Source: Candidatus Gastranaerophilales bacterium (GTDB lineage: Bacteria > Cyanobacteriota > Vampirovibrionia > Gastranaerophilales > Gastranaerophilaceae). Taken from it: a stretch of 53,507 nucleotides of DNA. Position 1 is the first letter of the stretch. Each line of letters starts with the position of its first letter. Made by a program: the position numbers and the translations under genes. The notes below the pieces were generated by a model. It did not search any database. It saw nothing but the letters and a program-made list of their open reading frames with translations, and was not told the origin of the DNA. Where the stretch lies: contig CALVAM010000015.1 of NCBI GenBank assembly GCA_944325545.1, positions 1 through 53,507 of the forward strand, in the 5' to 3' direction. Positions 16,809 through 25,163 of the stretch are shown piece by piece.

Positions 16809-17816
16809 ATGAAGAGAATATTTTTATTGATATTATTAAATTTATTGTTGTTATCACCTGTTTTTGCAGGTAATATTGAAATTTTACCTACAATGCAATC
16901 AAAAACAAATGTTCAAGATAGGGTTTGGGTGGCGACTTTTCAGCTTGTCTGGAATGATTTTATGGATAAGATTGCTTTTAATCAAATTAAATTTCCGGCA
17001 GGTACACCTGTTATTGTAAATGAACTTAATCGTCAAGATTTTACAGAAAATGATATTTCAGAAAAATCTTTATATAAATATGTTGGTAAAATTAAAAAGA
17101 ATACAAAAAAAACTATTGTAAAGGCAATTAAAAAGAAATTTAATGAAACAAGTGATATTATTGATAAATTAGATTTAACTCCTAGTGATGACAGATTTTT
17201 GATTTATGCGATGTTAAAGAAAGATTTTGAATTTGTTAATCCGTTTGATAAGTTAGGTCGTTTTAGTTTTAGAGATAAAGAAGCGGATTATTTTGGAATT
17301 GATGCAAAATCCGATAAAATTTTGGATAATGGGGTTAAAGTTTTATTTTATAATAATCATGAAGATTTTGCTGTTGTTTTAAACACAAATTCTAAAGATG
17401 AAGTTTTTTTATATAGAACATCAAATACAAAAACTTTCAATTATATATATTCAGATATGTTAAAGAAAGCAAATATTTATTCAGGTGATAATACATTCTC
17501 TGATGTTGATGAGTTAAGGATTCCAAATTTGAAATTTTTTGAAGAAAAGAATTTTGAAGAGCTTACTAATAAAAGGGTTAAAGGTACAAATTTGATAATA
17601 GAGCAGGCTTTAGAGTCTGTAAAATTTGAAATGAATAATACTGGGGTGAAATTAAAAAGTGAAGCTGCTATGACTGCTATGACAACAGCTTTATTACCTC
17701 AAGAAGAACCTAGGTTATTTTATTTTGACGATACATTTGTTGTTTTTGTAAAAGAAAAAAATAAGTCTAAACCTTATTTCGCACTAAGGGTTTATGATAT
17801 TTCAAATTATCAGTAG
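16809..17816 (+). CDS. secreted protein, tentatively serpin-like
   Basis: The 335-residue product has a clear signal peptide (MKRIFLLILL...SPVFAG, cleavage near residue 20). The C-terminal third lines up by eye with the serpin core. A strand VKFEMNNTG is followed by an Ala/Thr-rich stretch SEAAMTAMTTALLP, like the reactive-centre hinge. Then come FVVFVKEKNKSKPYFALRV, like the end strands PFLFFI...FMGRV, and an upstream IPNLKFFEEKNF, like the PRF segment. The N-terminal part has no similarity I can name. Serpins are protease inhibitors or related non-inhibitory proteins. If correct this is a divergent member; if not, it is a secreted protein of unknown function. It has no Shine-Dalgarno sequence. 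Confidence 0.55.
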   Translation: MKRIFLLILLNLLLLSPVFAGNIEILPTMQSKTNVQDRVWVATFQLVWNDFMDKIAFNQIKFPAGTPVIVNELNRQDFTENDISEKSLYKYVGKIKKNTKKTIVKAIKKKFNETSDIIDKLDLTPSDDRFLIYAMLKKDFEFVNPFDKLGRFSFRDKEADYFGIDAKSDKILDNGVKVLFYNNHEDFAVVLNTNSKDEVFLYRTSNTKTFNYIYSDMLKKANIYSGDNTFSDVDELRIPNLKFFEEKNFEELTNKRVKGTNLIIEQALESVKFEMNNTGVKLKSEAAMTAMTTALLPQEEPRLFYFDDTFVVFVKEKNKSKPYFALRVYDISNYQ

Positions 17817-17997
17817 AAAAGTAATGTTTCTTTCTAAAATCTGGGTTGTAGTCGATAATAATGGGTTCTGATATAAAAATGTAATTTTTTATTACGTTAT
17901 TTTCTTTTTGCATAAAACTATATTAAAATATTTTTATAATGTTTTCTTTAGACATATGTAAATAATAAGAGTAATTAGAAGATTGGAAAAGATTTGA

Positions 17998-19959
17998 ATG
18001 AGAAGAAGAAGAAAGTATGATTTATATTTTGTTATAGTGTTATTGATATTTTCTATGGGCTATTTTTTGTATACTCATATTTCAGCTGAATCAAGAGGGG
18101 TAGAGAATTATGCAGCTGCATTAGAGGATTATAAAAAAAGTGATTATGAAGGTGCTTATGTAAAATTTGGTAAAGTTCCGACAGGTTCAACTTTAAAGAA
18201 TTCAGCTTTGTTTAGGCAGGCAAGATGTGCAACTAATATGGGGAAAAAAGAGTTAGGGATAAAGAAATATAATAGAATTGTGCGTTCTAATTCTAAAACT
18301 GCAATATTACCTATAAGTGAGTATAATATGGCTAATTTAATGTATGAATTAGAGATGGATGGTGCAAAAAAACATTTTTTGAGGGTAATAAAAAAGTATC
18401 CAACGAGTGATTATGCTATAGCATCTAATTATTATCTTGGTTTATTAGAATTAAAGAGTATGCCAAAGGGAAAAAAGAAAATAAATAAGGTAAAACAAAA
18501 GGCTTTAGTGTATTTTAAAACTTATTTAGAAGAAGCTCCTGATGGAAGATTTTCAATTTCTTGTATAGATGAAATAAAAGAATTAGATGTTAATTTATCA
18601 AATTATGATAATTTGTTAATAGCAAAAGCTTATTATAAAAATGGAGAATATGAGAAAGCAAAAAATTATTTAAATAAAACAACTTTACCTGAAAGTTGGT
18701 CTGATTTTGCGAAAAATGAATATAAATTAGGAAATAAAGAAAAAGGTAATTATTATACAGAATTTGGATTAAAGAATCATTCTCTGACTACATCTCAGGA
18801 GGATGTATTTGAAGTAATAGATTTATATATTTCAACTTTTCCTACTCGCAAGGATGGTATATTAAAATTAAATTCTATGAATTTGACACAGACAGGAGCT
18901 GATTATATAGGGTATTTAAATTGTAATGAGGTTGTTGAAAATAATTATAAAGAAGCTTGTTTTAGGACTTTATATGAGAAATATCCGGATGGTCAGTTTT
19001 CTGCAGATTCTTTATACAATGTTTTTATATCAAAGTATTTGCAGAAGAAATATTTGGATGCTCAAAGGTTAGGTTTTTTACATTTAAAGAAATTCCCAAA
19101 TGTTAATTCAAGTCCTGCAGTAACTTATTTTATGGGAAGAATTGCTCATAAGTTGAAACATTATGAATCAGCAAACTCTTATTATAAGCAAGTTATAGAA
19201 AAGTATCCTGATAGTTATTATGCATATAGAGCTAATTACAATTTGTATAAAGATGACGGGGTTTTACCTTTTTTAGAGTTGAATATAAAACCTGTAGTTT
19301 TTCCTTATAAAAAGTCATTAGACAATAATTTAGTAGTAAAGCTTGCTTATTTAGGAGATTATGATTTAGTAGAGGAGCTTTGTAAAAAAGATAAATTTAT
19401 ACAAAGTTGGATAGCTTATGAAAAAGGAAATTATACAATTTCTGCTGTATTAGCAAGAAATGCAATGGAAGAAATGGACATAAAGCCTGATTTTAAAGAT
19501 TTAAGATGGAGATTGGTATATCCTACTCATTATTATGATATTGTTGATAAAGTAAAGGGTTCAAATAATCCGATTATATTGGAGTCAATCATCAAAGAAG
19601 AAAGTCATTTTAATCCAAAGGCAGTAAGTGCGGTAGGAGCTAAAGGTTTGATGCAATTAATGCCTGCAACATATAATGAGGTTGTCAAGCAGCATAATTT
19701 GCCAAGTGATTTAAGTGTTGAGCTTTCTAATATAACAGCAGGTAGTTTGTATTATGCAAATTTAAAGAAATCTCTTGGAAATAAAGATTTATATGCAATA
19801 TCAGCTTATAATGGCGGGATAGGGTCTGTTACAAATTGGTTTTCAAAATTAATATATAATGATGCAGATGAGTTTGTGGAACAAATTCCTTATCCGGAAA
19901 CTAAAAATTATGTAAAAAAGGTTTTTAGAACATATTGGATGTATGGAAATTTATATTAA
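17998..19959 (+). CDS. membrane-anchored lytic transglycosylase with TPR-like repeats
   Basis: The 653-residue product resembles soluble lytic transglycosylase Slt70: an N-terminal membrane segment (residues 10-27), a long region of TPR-like helical repeats, and a C-terminal SLT domain over roughly the last 150 residues. The SLT domain shows IIKEESHFNPKAVSAVGAKG, with the catalytic Glu in KEES, then LMQLMPAT and ISAYNGG. Such enzymes cleave peptidoglycan to 1,6-anhydromuramic products in the periplasm. No cleavage site is obvious, so the N-terminal helix probably stays as an anchor. It lies 24 bp before tmk. A poor GGAAAAG precedes the ATG. Confidence 0.88.
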   Translation: MRRRRKYDLYFVIVLLIFSMGYFLYTHISAESRGVENYAAALEDYKKSDYEGAYVKFGKVPTGSTLKNSALFRQARCATNMGKKELGIKKYNRIVRSNSKTAILPISEYNMANLMYELEMDGAKKHFLRVIKKYPTSDYAIASNYYLGLLELKSMPKGKKKINKVKQKALVYFKTYLEEAPDGRFSISCIDEIKELDVNLSNYDNLLIAKAYYKNGEYEKAKNYLNKTTLPESWSDFAKNEYKLGNKEKGNYYTEFGLKNHSLTTSQEDVFEVIDLYISTFPTRKDGILKLNSMNLTQTGADYIGYLNCNEVVENNYKEACFRTLYEKYPDGQFSADSLYNVFISKYLQKKYLDAQRLGFLHLKKFPNVNSSPAVTYFMGRIAHKLKHYESANSYYKQVIEKYPDSYYAYRANYNLYKDDGVLPFLELNIKPVVFPYKKSLDNNLVVKLAYLGDYDLVEELCKKDKFIQSWIAYEKGNYTISAVLARNAMEEMDIKPDFKDLRWRLVYPTHYYDIVDKVKGSNNPIILESIIKEESHFNPKAVSAVGAKGLMQLMPATYNEVVKQHNLPSDLSVELSNITAGSLYYANLKKSLGNKDLYAISAYNGGIGSVTNWFSKLIYNDADEFVEQIPYPETKNYVKKVFRTYWMYGNLY

Positions 19960-19968
19960 TAATGTTTA

Positions 19969-19977
19969 TGATAAAAT
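19969..19977 (+). promoter_or_regulatory. extended -10 directly before tmk
   Basis: TGATAAAAT ends six bases before the tmk ATG at 19984, with no Shine-Dalgarno between. tmk may therefore have its own leaderless start in addition to read-through from the transglycosylase gene. Confidence 0.45.
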
Positions 19978-19983
19978 CTTTAT

Positions 19984-20592
19984 ATGAGAAAAGGTTTGTT
20001 TATAACATTTGAAGGAGCTGACGGGTGTGGGAAAACTACACAAATTAAGCTTCTGGATGAATATCTTAAAAATAAAGGATATATTACGTTACTTACGAGA
20101 GAACCAGGGGCAGTTGGTCTTGGTGTAAAACTTCGTGAGATTCTTCTTAATTATGACGGAGAGGTTTCTCCAAAGGCGGAGTCTTTTTTGTTTTTAGCGG
20201 ATAGAGCTCAACATATTGATTGTATAATTAAGCCTGCAATAAAAGAGGGAAAAGTTATTCTTTGTGATAGACATACTGATTCTACAGTTGCTTATCAAGG
20301 TTATGGAAGAGAATTAGATTTAGATAGAATTAATTATTTAAATAATATTGCGACAGGCGGTTTGAAGCCAGATTTAACTATTGTTTTTGATATTGATATA
20401 GAAACTTCTATGCAAAGAGTTGGTTCTCAAAAAGATAGAATGGAATCTGCCGGAATAGAATTTTTTAATAGAGTAAGAAATGGTTATTTAGAGATTGCAA
20501 AAAAAGATCCTAGTAGGGTAAAAGTTATAAATTCTTTTGATACAATAGAAAATATACAAAAAAAAGTTATAGAATTAGTGGAAAAATTATGA
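19984..20592 (+). CDS. tmk: thymidylate kinase
   Basis: Tmk phosphorylates dTMP to dTDP with ATP. The 202-residue product has the P-loop GADGCGKTT (11-19), the TREPG motif and [13 protein letters not shown], the DR(Y/H) motif with its following lid. The length is normal. It overlaps prfB by 4 bp (ATGA). There is no Shine-Dalgarno before the ATG; an extended -10 sits six bases upstream. Confidence 0.95.
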   Translation: MRKGLFITFEGADGCGKTTQIKLLDEYLKNKGYITLLTREPGAVGLGVKLREILLNYDGEVSPKAESFLFLADRAQHIDCIIKPAIKEGKVILCDRHTDSTVAYQGYGRELDLDRINYLNNIATGGLKPDLTIVFDIDIETSMQRVGSQKDRMESAGIEFFNRVRNGYLEIAKKDPSRVKVINSFDTIENIQKKVIELVEKL

Positions 20593-21650
20593 ATTTACAA
20601 GAACTTGAAGAGCGTGTAAATCAAGATAAGAAGAATATAGATTTCGATAAATTAAAAAAAGATTTGTCTGAAATTGAAGCTAGATTGCAGACCCCAGAGG
20701 TTTGGTCAAACCAAAATTTAGCATCAGAGTTAGGGCAAAAGTCTAGAGAAATAAAAGAAACATTGGATATGTTTTCAAGATGGGATTCTATAATTGAGGA
20801 TGCAAACACTGCTCAAGAAATAGGAGATGAAGAATTAATATCAGAAAGTAATTTACAACTTGTGCAATTAGAAAAAGAGCTTGCTAAATATGATATTCAA
20901 AAAATGTTATCAGGAGAATATGATGAAGCTGATGCATTTCTTTCAATTAATGCAGGAGCAGGAGGAACAGATGCTCAAGATTGGGCAAATATGTTGCTTA
21001 GAATGTATACACGTTGGGCTGAATCAAGAGGTTGGAAAGTCGAATTAATTGATAAGTCTGATGGAGAAGAAGCTGGGATAAAATCTGCAACTATAAAAAT
21101 ATCAGGTAAATATGCTTATGGTTATGCTAAAGCTGAAAAAGGTGTTCATAGACTTGTAAGAATTTCACCTTTTAATGCTAATGGAAAGCGTCAAACAAGT
21201 TTTGCGTCTTGTGAGGTCTCTCCAATAATACCTGATTATGAAAAAACAATTTCAATTCCTCCGGAGGATATAGAAGTAGATACAATGCGTTCAGGAGGGG
21301 CCGGCGGACAAAATGTTAATAAGGTCGAAACTGCAGTAAGAATATTGCATAAACCTACAGGAATTGTTGTAAAGTGTCAACAAGAGCGTTCTCAGCTTCA
21401 AAATAAAGAAAATGCTATGCAAATGCTTGCTTCTAAATTACTAGAAATAAGACAAAGAGAACACGAAAAGAAACTAGCAGAGTTAAAGGGTGAAAATTTT
21501 GACATAAATTTTGGCTCTCAAATACGTTCTTATGTATTTCATCCATATAAAATGGTAAAAGACCATCGTACAGGATATGAAGTTGGTAATGTTGATGCTG
21601 TAATGGATGGTGATTTAGATGGACTTATTGAAGAATATTTAAAATTGTAA
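20589..21650 (+). CDS. prfB: peptide chain release factor 2, without the programmed frameshift
   Basis: RF2 recognises UGA and UAA and triggers peptide release. The 353-residue product has the codon-recognition SPF motif (193-195) and the catalytic GGQ (239-241). It is one continuous frame starting [20 protein letters not shown]; the region matching the frameshift site of E. coli prfB (before ...LDYDAKKERLE) is read in frame with no internal UGA. It is therefore not autoregulated by +1 frameshifting. It overlaps tmk by 4 bp. Confidence 0.95.
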   Translation: MNLQELEERVNQDKKNIDFDKLKKDLSEIEARLQTPEVWSNQNLASELGQKSREIKETLDMFSRWDSIIEDANTAQEIGDEELISESNLQLVQLEKELAKYDIQKMLSGEYDEADAFLSINAGAGGTDAQDWANMLLRMYTRWAESRGWKVELIDKSDGEEAGIKSATIKISGKYAYGYAKAEKGVHRLVRISPFNANGKRQTSFASCEVSPIIPDYEKTISIPPEDIEVDTMRSGGAGGQNVNKVETAVRILHKPTGIVVKCQQERSQLQNKENAMQMLASKLLEIRQREHEKKLAELKGENFDINFGSQIRSYVFHPYKMVKDHRTGYEVGNVDAVMDGDLDGLIEEYLKL

Positions 21651-21702
21651 TTTACCACTTGTAAATTTGTTAGGTTTGCCTTACAATTGTTTTGAGGTAA
21701 TT

Positions 21703-22086
21703 ATGAATGAACTAAATTTATCAGCAAGTTTAGAAGATTATATAGAAGCTCTGTATGAAATTTATGAGCAAAATCAGACAGTGAAAGCTGTAGAGGTTGC
21801 AAAAAGATTGAATGTAAAACGTTCTTCTGTAACTGAAGCTTTAAAGAATTTAGCAACAAAAGGTTTGATAAATCATGGCCGTTATGAAGAAATTTCTTTT
21901 ACAAAGTTAGGTGAAGATGTTGCAAAAGAGGTTATAAAAAAGCATAAAATTTTGTATAAATTCTTTTATGAAATTTTAGGATTAGATACTGTTGAAGCTT
22001 CTGAAAACGCTTGTAGAGTAGAACATGTGATTTCTAATAATGCTTTAGATAAGTTAATTAGTTATGTAGAAAAAATCGAAAAATAG
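21703..22086 (+). CDS. DtxR/MntR-family metal-responsive regulator
   Basis: The 127-residue product has an N-terminal winged helix (residues 1-65, with RLNVKRSSVTEALKNLATKG as recognition region) and a metal-binding dimerisation domain with ENACRVEHVIS. That last motif matches the Cys/Glu-His metal ligands of the family. It lacks the SH3-like domain of long DtxR proteins, so it is the short MntR-like type. The frame opens at a TTG (21667), but GAGGT precedes the ATG at 21703. A membrane protein gene follows on the same strand after 50 bp, and a cation efflux gene lies beyond it on the other strand. Manganese or iron is the expected ligand; which one cannot be told. Confidence 0.85.
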   Translation: MNELNLSASLEDYIEALYEIYEQNQTVKAVEVAKRLNVKRSSVTEALKNLATKGLINHGRYEEISFTKLGEDVAKEVIKKHKILYKFFYEILGLDTVEASENACRVEHVISNNALDKLISYVEKIEK

Positions 22087-22136
22087 AAAAATTTTTTTTG
22101 AGTAAAATGTTAGGAGAAGCTAACAAAAGGAGAAAA

Positions 22137-23144
22137 ATGAGTCGGATTTCAGTTATTGGGAAATTTTTGGATCAGCCAAGATTAGTTGGAAAATTCTCAC
22201 AGTCTGTTTCTTTGATTATGGGGCTTGGTGGGACATTAGTTTTAGGAAATCATATTAAAAATGTTGATCAAGAAAAACAAAAAAAAGAGACATTTAAGCT
22301 TGTTAGTGTACTATTTGTTACTATGTTATCGGCTTTAGTCTCTACTCGAGGTGTAAAATCTCTTGGTATAAAAGGGCTTAGTAATAATATAAATTTAAAA
22401 GATTTAGAGAAAAGTAATTCAAAATTAGTAGATGAGTTTATAAAAACAAATAAAGTAAGTGAAGAGTCCCAAAAAATTTTAGAAAAAGGGAAAAATAAGG
22501 TTTTAAATATATCAGAAATATCTAAAATTTACAAAGAATTAGAAAGTAATAAATCAGGGAAGGAATTTTTGAATGAATTTATACCTGAGCCGGAGAATAT
22601 AACATCAAAAGATATATTTAATGAGATAAAAAGATTGTCCCTCATGGGTTTAATTCCTGTACTTGGAGGAATTGCTGGAGGTATTTCAGGAGATGTTGTA
22701 ACTGAAAATAAGTGGAAAGAGAAAGTTCCAAATAAAATAAAAGAGGGTGTATATCAATATTTAGCAAATATATTTTTGTGTAATGTAGGGGCAGGAATTG
22801 CTTTAGGGGTTTTAGAAAAAAATAATATAAAATCAAAATCTGCAAGAGCAATAGGAATGGTTTCAGGGATAATTTTAACTGGGGTTATTGGAGGGAGTAT
22901 TATTGCTAATTTAATTAGTAAAAAATGTATTGAACCCTTATTTTGTTCGAATAAAAAAGAAAATAAAAATATTTATTCAGAAAGAAAACCTGAAGCTTTG
23001 GATTTAGGCTTACATTTGGATGATGTAGCTACTGTTGCGGTCTTATCAGGTCTTAAGTGGATAGAACCTGCTCTTCCTATTTTATACTCAATATCAGGAT
23101 ATAGAGCAGGTATTGGATATCGAAATGGTAGTATATCTGTTTGA
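22137..23144 (+). CDS. integral membrane protein of unknown function
   Basis: The 335-residue product shows about six hydrophobic segments (near residues 25-40, 55-72, 170-190, 205-225, 240-265 and 300-320). The polar middle (75-160) may be helical. I know no named domain; the style (FLDQPRLVGKFSQSVSLIMGLGG at the start) recalls proteins of Gastranaerophilales. I start at the ATG 22137 because AAAAGGAG stands 6 nt upstream; earlier starts at 22098 and 22107 lack one. It lies 50 bp after the DtxR-type regulator and converges with the efflux gene at 23151. Confidence 0.8.
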   Translation: MSRISVIGKFLDQPRLVGKFSQSVSLIMGLGGTLVLGNHIKNVDQEKQKKETFKLVSVLFVTMLSALVSTRGVKSLGIKGLSNNINLKDLEKSNSKLVDEFIKTNKVSEESQKILEKGKNKVLNISEISKIYKELESNKSGKEFLNEFIPEPENITSKDIFNEIKRLSLMGLIPVLGGIAGGISGDVVTENKWKEKVPNKIKEGVYQYLANIFLCNVGAGIALGVLEKNNIKSKSARAIGMVSGIILTGVIGGSIIANLISKKCIEPLFCSNKKENKNIYSERKPEALDLGLHLDDVATVAVLSGLKWIEPALPILYSISGYRAGIGYRNGSISV

Positions 23145-23150
23145 TTATTT

Positions 23151-23825
23151 TTAATCTTTGATATCCAAAAGAATTTTAGTTGTTCCTTTTAAAAGATTAA
23201 TAGTCCAATTTAATATTAAAATACCACCTAAAATACCAACAATTGAATCTAAGAAAATTATATGGAAATATTTTCCGATTAATAAAGCTATAATTGCCAG
23301 TAAAGAAGTTAGTGCATCAGCAAGAATGTGGTAATATGCGGCTTTGTAATTATAATCTTCATTATGATCATCATGATGTTCATGTTTATGTGAGTTTTTC
23401 CCTTCCATGATAAGTATACAAGCAGCATTTACAACTAATCCAATAATTGCAACTAATATTGCATCATTAAAGTTGATTTGTAGAGGATTAATAAATCTCT
23501 CCAGTGCTTCAATTATTATCCAAACACCAGTAAGACCAAGAAAAATAGAACTGGTATATCCTGCGAGTGTTCCAATTTTTTCAGGTCCATTTAGAAATAT
23601 ATCTGAATTTGCAAACTTTCGAGTAAGAATATATGCAATATATGTAAGTCCTAAGGCTAGAGCGTGAGTTCCCATATGATATCCATCTGCAAGTAGTGCC
23701 ATAGAATGAGTGATATATCCGTAAGCTATCTCTATGCACATCATAATTATTGTAAAAATAATTACCGTTAAAGTTTTTTTCTCATTATTTTCAGATACAG
23801 AGTGATTATGTTTATGTTGTTCCAT
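23151..23825 (-). CDS. cation diffusion facilitator, DmeF-like
   Basis: The 224-residue product is a CDF transporter that exports a divalent metal in exchange for protons at the inner membrane. It has six hydrophobic segments, a His-rich N terminus and a His-rich loop (HKHEHHDDH, about 145-153). The TM2 signature is DGYHMGTHA (Asp47, His50, His54), close to the DmeF subgroup, and TM5 has HILADALTS. It is shorter than typical CDFs and lacks most of the C-terminal cytoplasmic domain. Substrates may be Co, Ni or Zn. GGAG precedes the ATG. A DtxR-type regulator lies nearby on the other strand. Confidence 0.88.
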   Translation of the reverse strand: MEQHKHNHSVSENNEKKTLTVIIFTIIMMCIEIAYGYITHSMALLADGYHMGTHALALGLTYIAYILTRKFANSDIFLNGPEKIGTLAGYTSSIFLGLTGVWIIIEALERFINPLQINFNDAILVAIIGLVVNAACILIMEGKNSHKHEHHDDHNEDYNYKAAYYHILADALTSLLAIIALLIGKYFHIIFLDSIVGILGGILILNWTINLLKGTTKILLDIKD

Positions 23826-23861
23826 TTTAGTTCTCCAGCTTTTAAAAAAATTATATCTTAA

Positions 23862-23893
23862 AAAAAAGGAATTTTTAAGAATTCCTTTTTTTT
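23862..23893 (-). terminator. intrinsic terminator after the alcohol dehydrogenase gene
   Basis: GGAATT and AATTCC form the core stem, flanked by an A-run and a T-run, so it can act on either strand. By position it ends the leftward alcohol dehydrogenase transcript and insulates the efflux gene. Confidence 0.8.
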
Positions 23894-23895
23894 TG

Positions 23896-24951
23896 TTAAA
23901 TAATAACGAGAGGTTTAATTAAATCACGTGGTTTATCTTTCATAAGCATAAGAGCTTGTTCTACATTCTCAAAACCTTGGAATTTATGAGTAATTAATTT
24001 TTCAGGATGAATTCTTCCGGTTTCGACAAGTCGAGCAAGTTTTTCAGAACGTAAACGACCTCCAGGCATTAGTCCGCCTGTAATTTGCTTATGTCCCATG
24101 CCACAACCCCATTCGACACGTGGTATTTTTACGTATTCACCTTCTCCTAAATAATTTACGTTGCCAATTTTTCCCCCAGGTTTTAGTATTTTAAATGCTT
24201 GATCAAAAGTGTCGTTATTTCCGCCTGCTACAATAACTCTATCTACCCCTTTTCCTTTTGTTCTATCAAGAATTTGTTCCACAATATCACCTTCTTTGTA
24301 GTTAATGATATCAGTAGCACCAAATTCTAAGGCTAAATCAGCACAATTTTTTCTTGATCCGACAGCATAAATGTTTGCAGCTCCTCTTATTGCAGCAGCT
24401 GCAACAGACATAAGACCTACCGGTCCAATCCCTATTATTGCAACATTATCTCCAAATTGAACATCAGCAAGTTCTACTCCATGAAAACCTGTAGGTACCA
24501 TGTCACTAATCATACAAGCAGCACCTAAGTCCATTCCTTCAGGCAGTAGTGCTAAATTCCCATCTGCATCATTAACATGGAAGTATTCAGCAAATACCCC
24601 ATCTTTGAAATTAGAGAATTTCCAGCCTGAAAGCATTCCCCCGGAATGCATTGCGTAGCCTTCTTGTGCTTCAAGAGAATTCCAATCCGGAGTGATAGCT
24701 GAAACTAAGACTTTATCTCCGACTTTAAAATCTTTTACTAAATTACCTACTTCAACAACTTCTCCGACGGCTTCATGACCCAAGACCATATTGTGCCTAT
24801 CTCCGATTGCACCTGCCCAAACCGTATGAACATCTGATGTACAAGGTGCTAAAGCTATTGGTTTACAAATCGCATCCATTGGACCACATTTTGGAATATC
24901 TTTATTAATCCAACCAGTATGTCCAATTGAGAGCATCGCATAACATTTCAT
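23896..24951 (-). CDS. NADP-dependent secondary alcohol dehydrogenase
   Basis: The 351-residue product closely resembles the zinc-dependent secondary alcohol (isopropanol) dehydrogenases of Thermoanaerobacter and Clostridium. The catalytic zinc ligands Cys37, His59 and Asp150 are at exactly the positions known for that enzyme. The GIGPVGLM nucleotide-binding loop is followed by GSR, which marks NADP preference. The reaction is interconversion of secondary alcohols and ketones, possibly to balance NADP(H) in fermentation. A perfect GGAGG precedes the ATG. It is monocistronic with its own terminator. Because close relatives are mostly anaerobic Firmicutes, transfer is possible, but base composition is not strikingly different. 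Confidence 0.92.
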   Translation of the reverse strand: MKCYAMLSIGHTGWINKDIPKCGPMDAICKPIALAPCTSDVHTVWAGAIGDRHNMVLGHEAVGEVVEVGNLVKDFKVGDKVLVSAITPDWNSLEAQEGYAMHSGGMLSGWKFSNFKDGVFAEYFHVNDADGNLALLPEGMDLGAACMISDMVPTGFHGVELADVQFGDNVAIIGIGPVGLMSVAAAAIRGAANIYAVGSRKNCADLALEFGATDIINYKEGDIVEQILDRTKGKGVDRVIVAGGNNDTFDQAFKILKPGGKIGNVNYLGEGEYVKIPRVEWGCGMGHKQITGGLMPGGRLRSEKLARLVETGRIHPEKLITHKFQGFENVEQALMLMKDKPRDLIKPLVII

Positions 24952-25147
24952 AAATGCCTCCTTAATTTTATTTTAATAAACACTAGACCAATAAACTATT
25001 TTAACATATTTTTTTATATTATTCAATTAAGTTAATTATTATTTTTAATAGTATAAAAGTTTAATGTAATAATGAAAAATAAGTTTATTATTATAAAGAA
25101 TCCTCATCGCTCAAACTTTCCTCTCTTTTTTCAAGAGAGGTTTTTTT
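24952..25147 (+). ncRNA. possible short RNA ending at an orphan terminator
   Basis: Between the leftward alcohol dehydrogenase start and the radical SAM gene there is no ORF, yet a rightward terminator stands at 25122-25147. An AT-rich -10-like TATAAA lies at 25052-25057, which would give a transcript of about 85 nt. The promoter evidence is weak; the terminator is solid. Confidence 0.2.
25122..25147 (+). terminator. rightward terminator with no upstream gene
   Basis: CCTCTC pairs with GAGAGG around a T-rich loop and is followed by seven T. No rightward gene precedes it. It is 16 bp before the radical SAM ATG and directly abuts the extended -10 of that gene, so it may insulate that promoter. 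Confidence 0.75.
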
Positions 25148-25148
25148 A

Positions 25149-25157
25149 TGTTATAAG
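25149..25157 (+). promoter_or_regulatory. extended -10 directly before the radical SAM gene
   Basis: TGTTATAAG ends six bases before the ATG at 25164. No Shine-Dalgarno sequence is present in those bases, which suggests a leaderless mRNA. Confidence 0.5.
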
Positions 25158-25163
25158 TAAAGT

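Noticed and set aside
24952-25147. Riboswitch before the radical SAM gene
   Set aside because: I see no conserved riboswitch core, and the -10 element lies after the terminator, so the terminator is not in the gene's leader.
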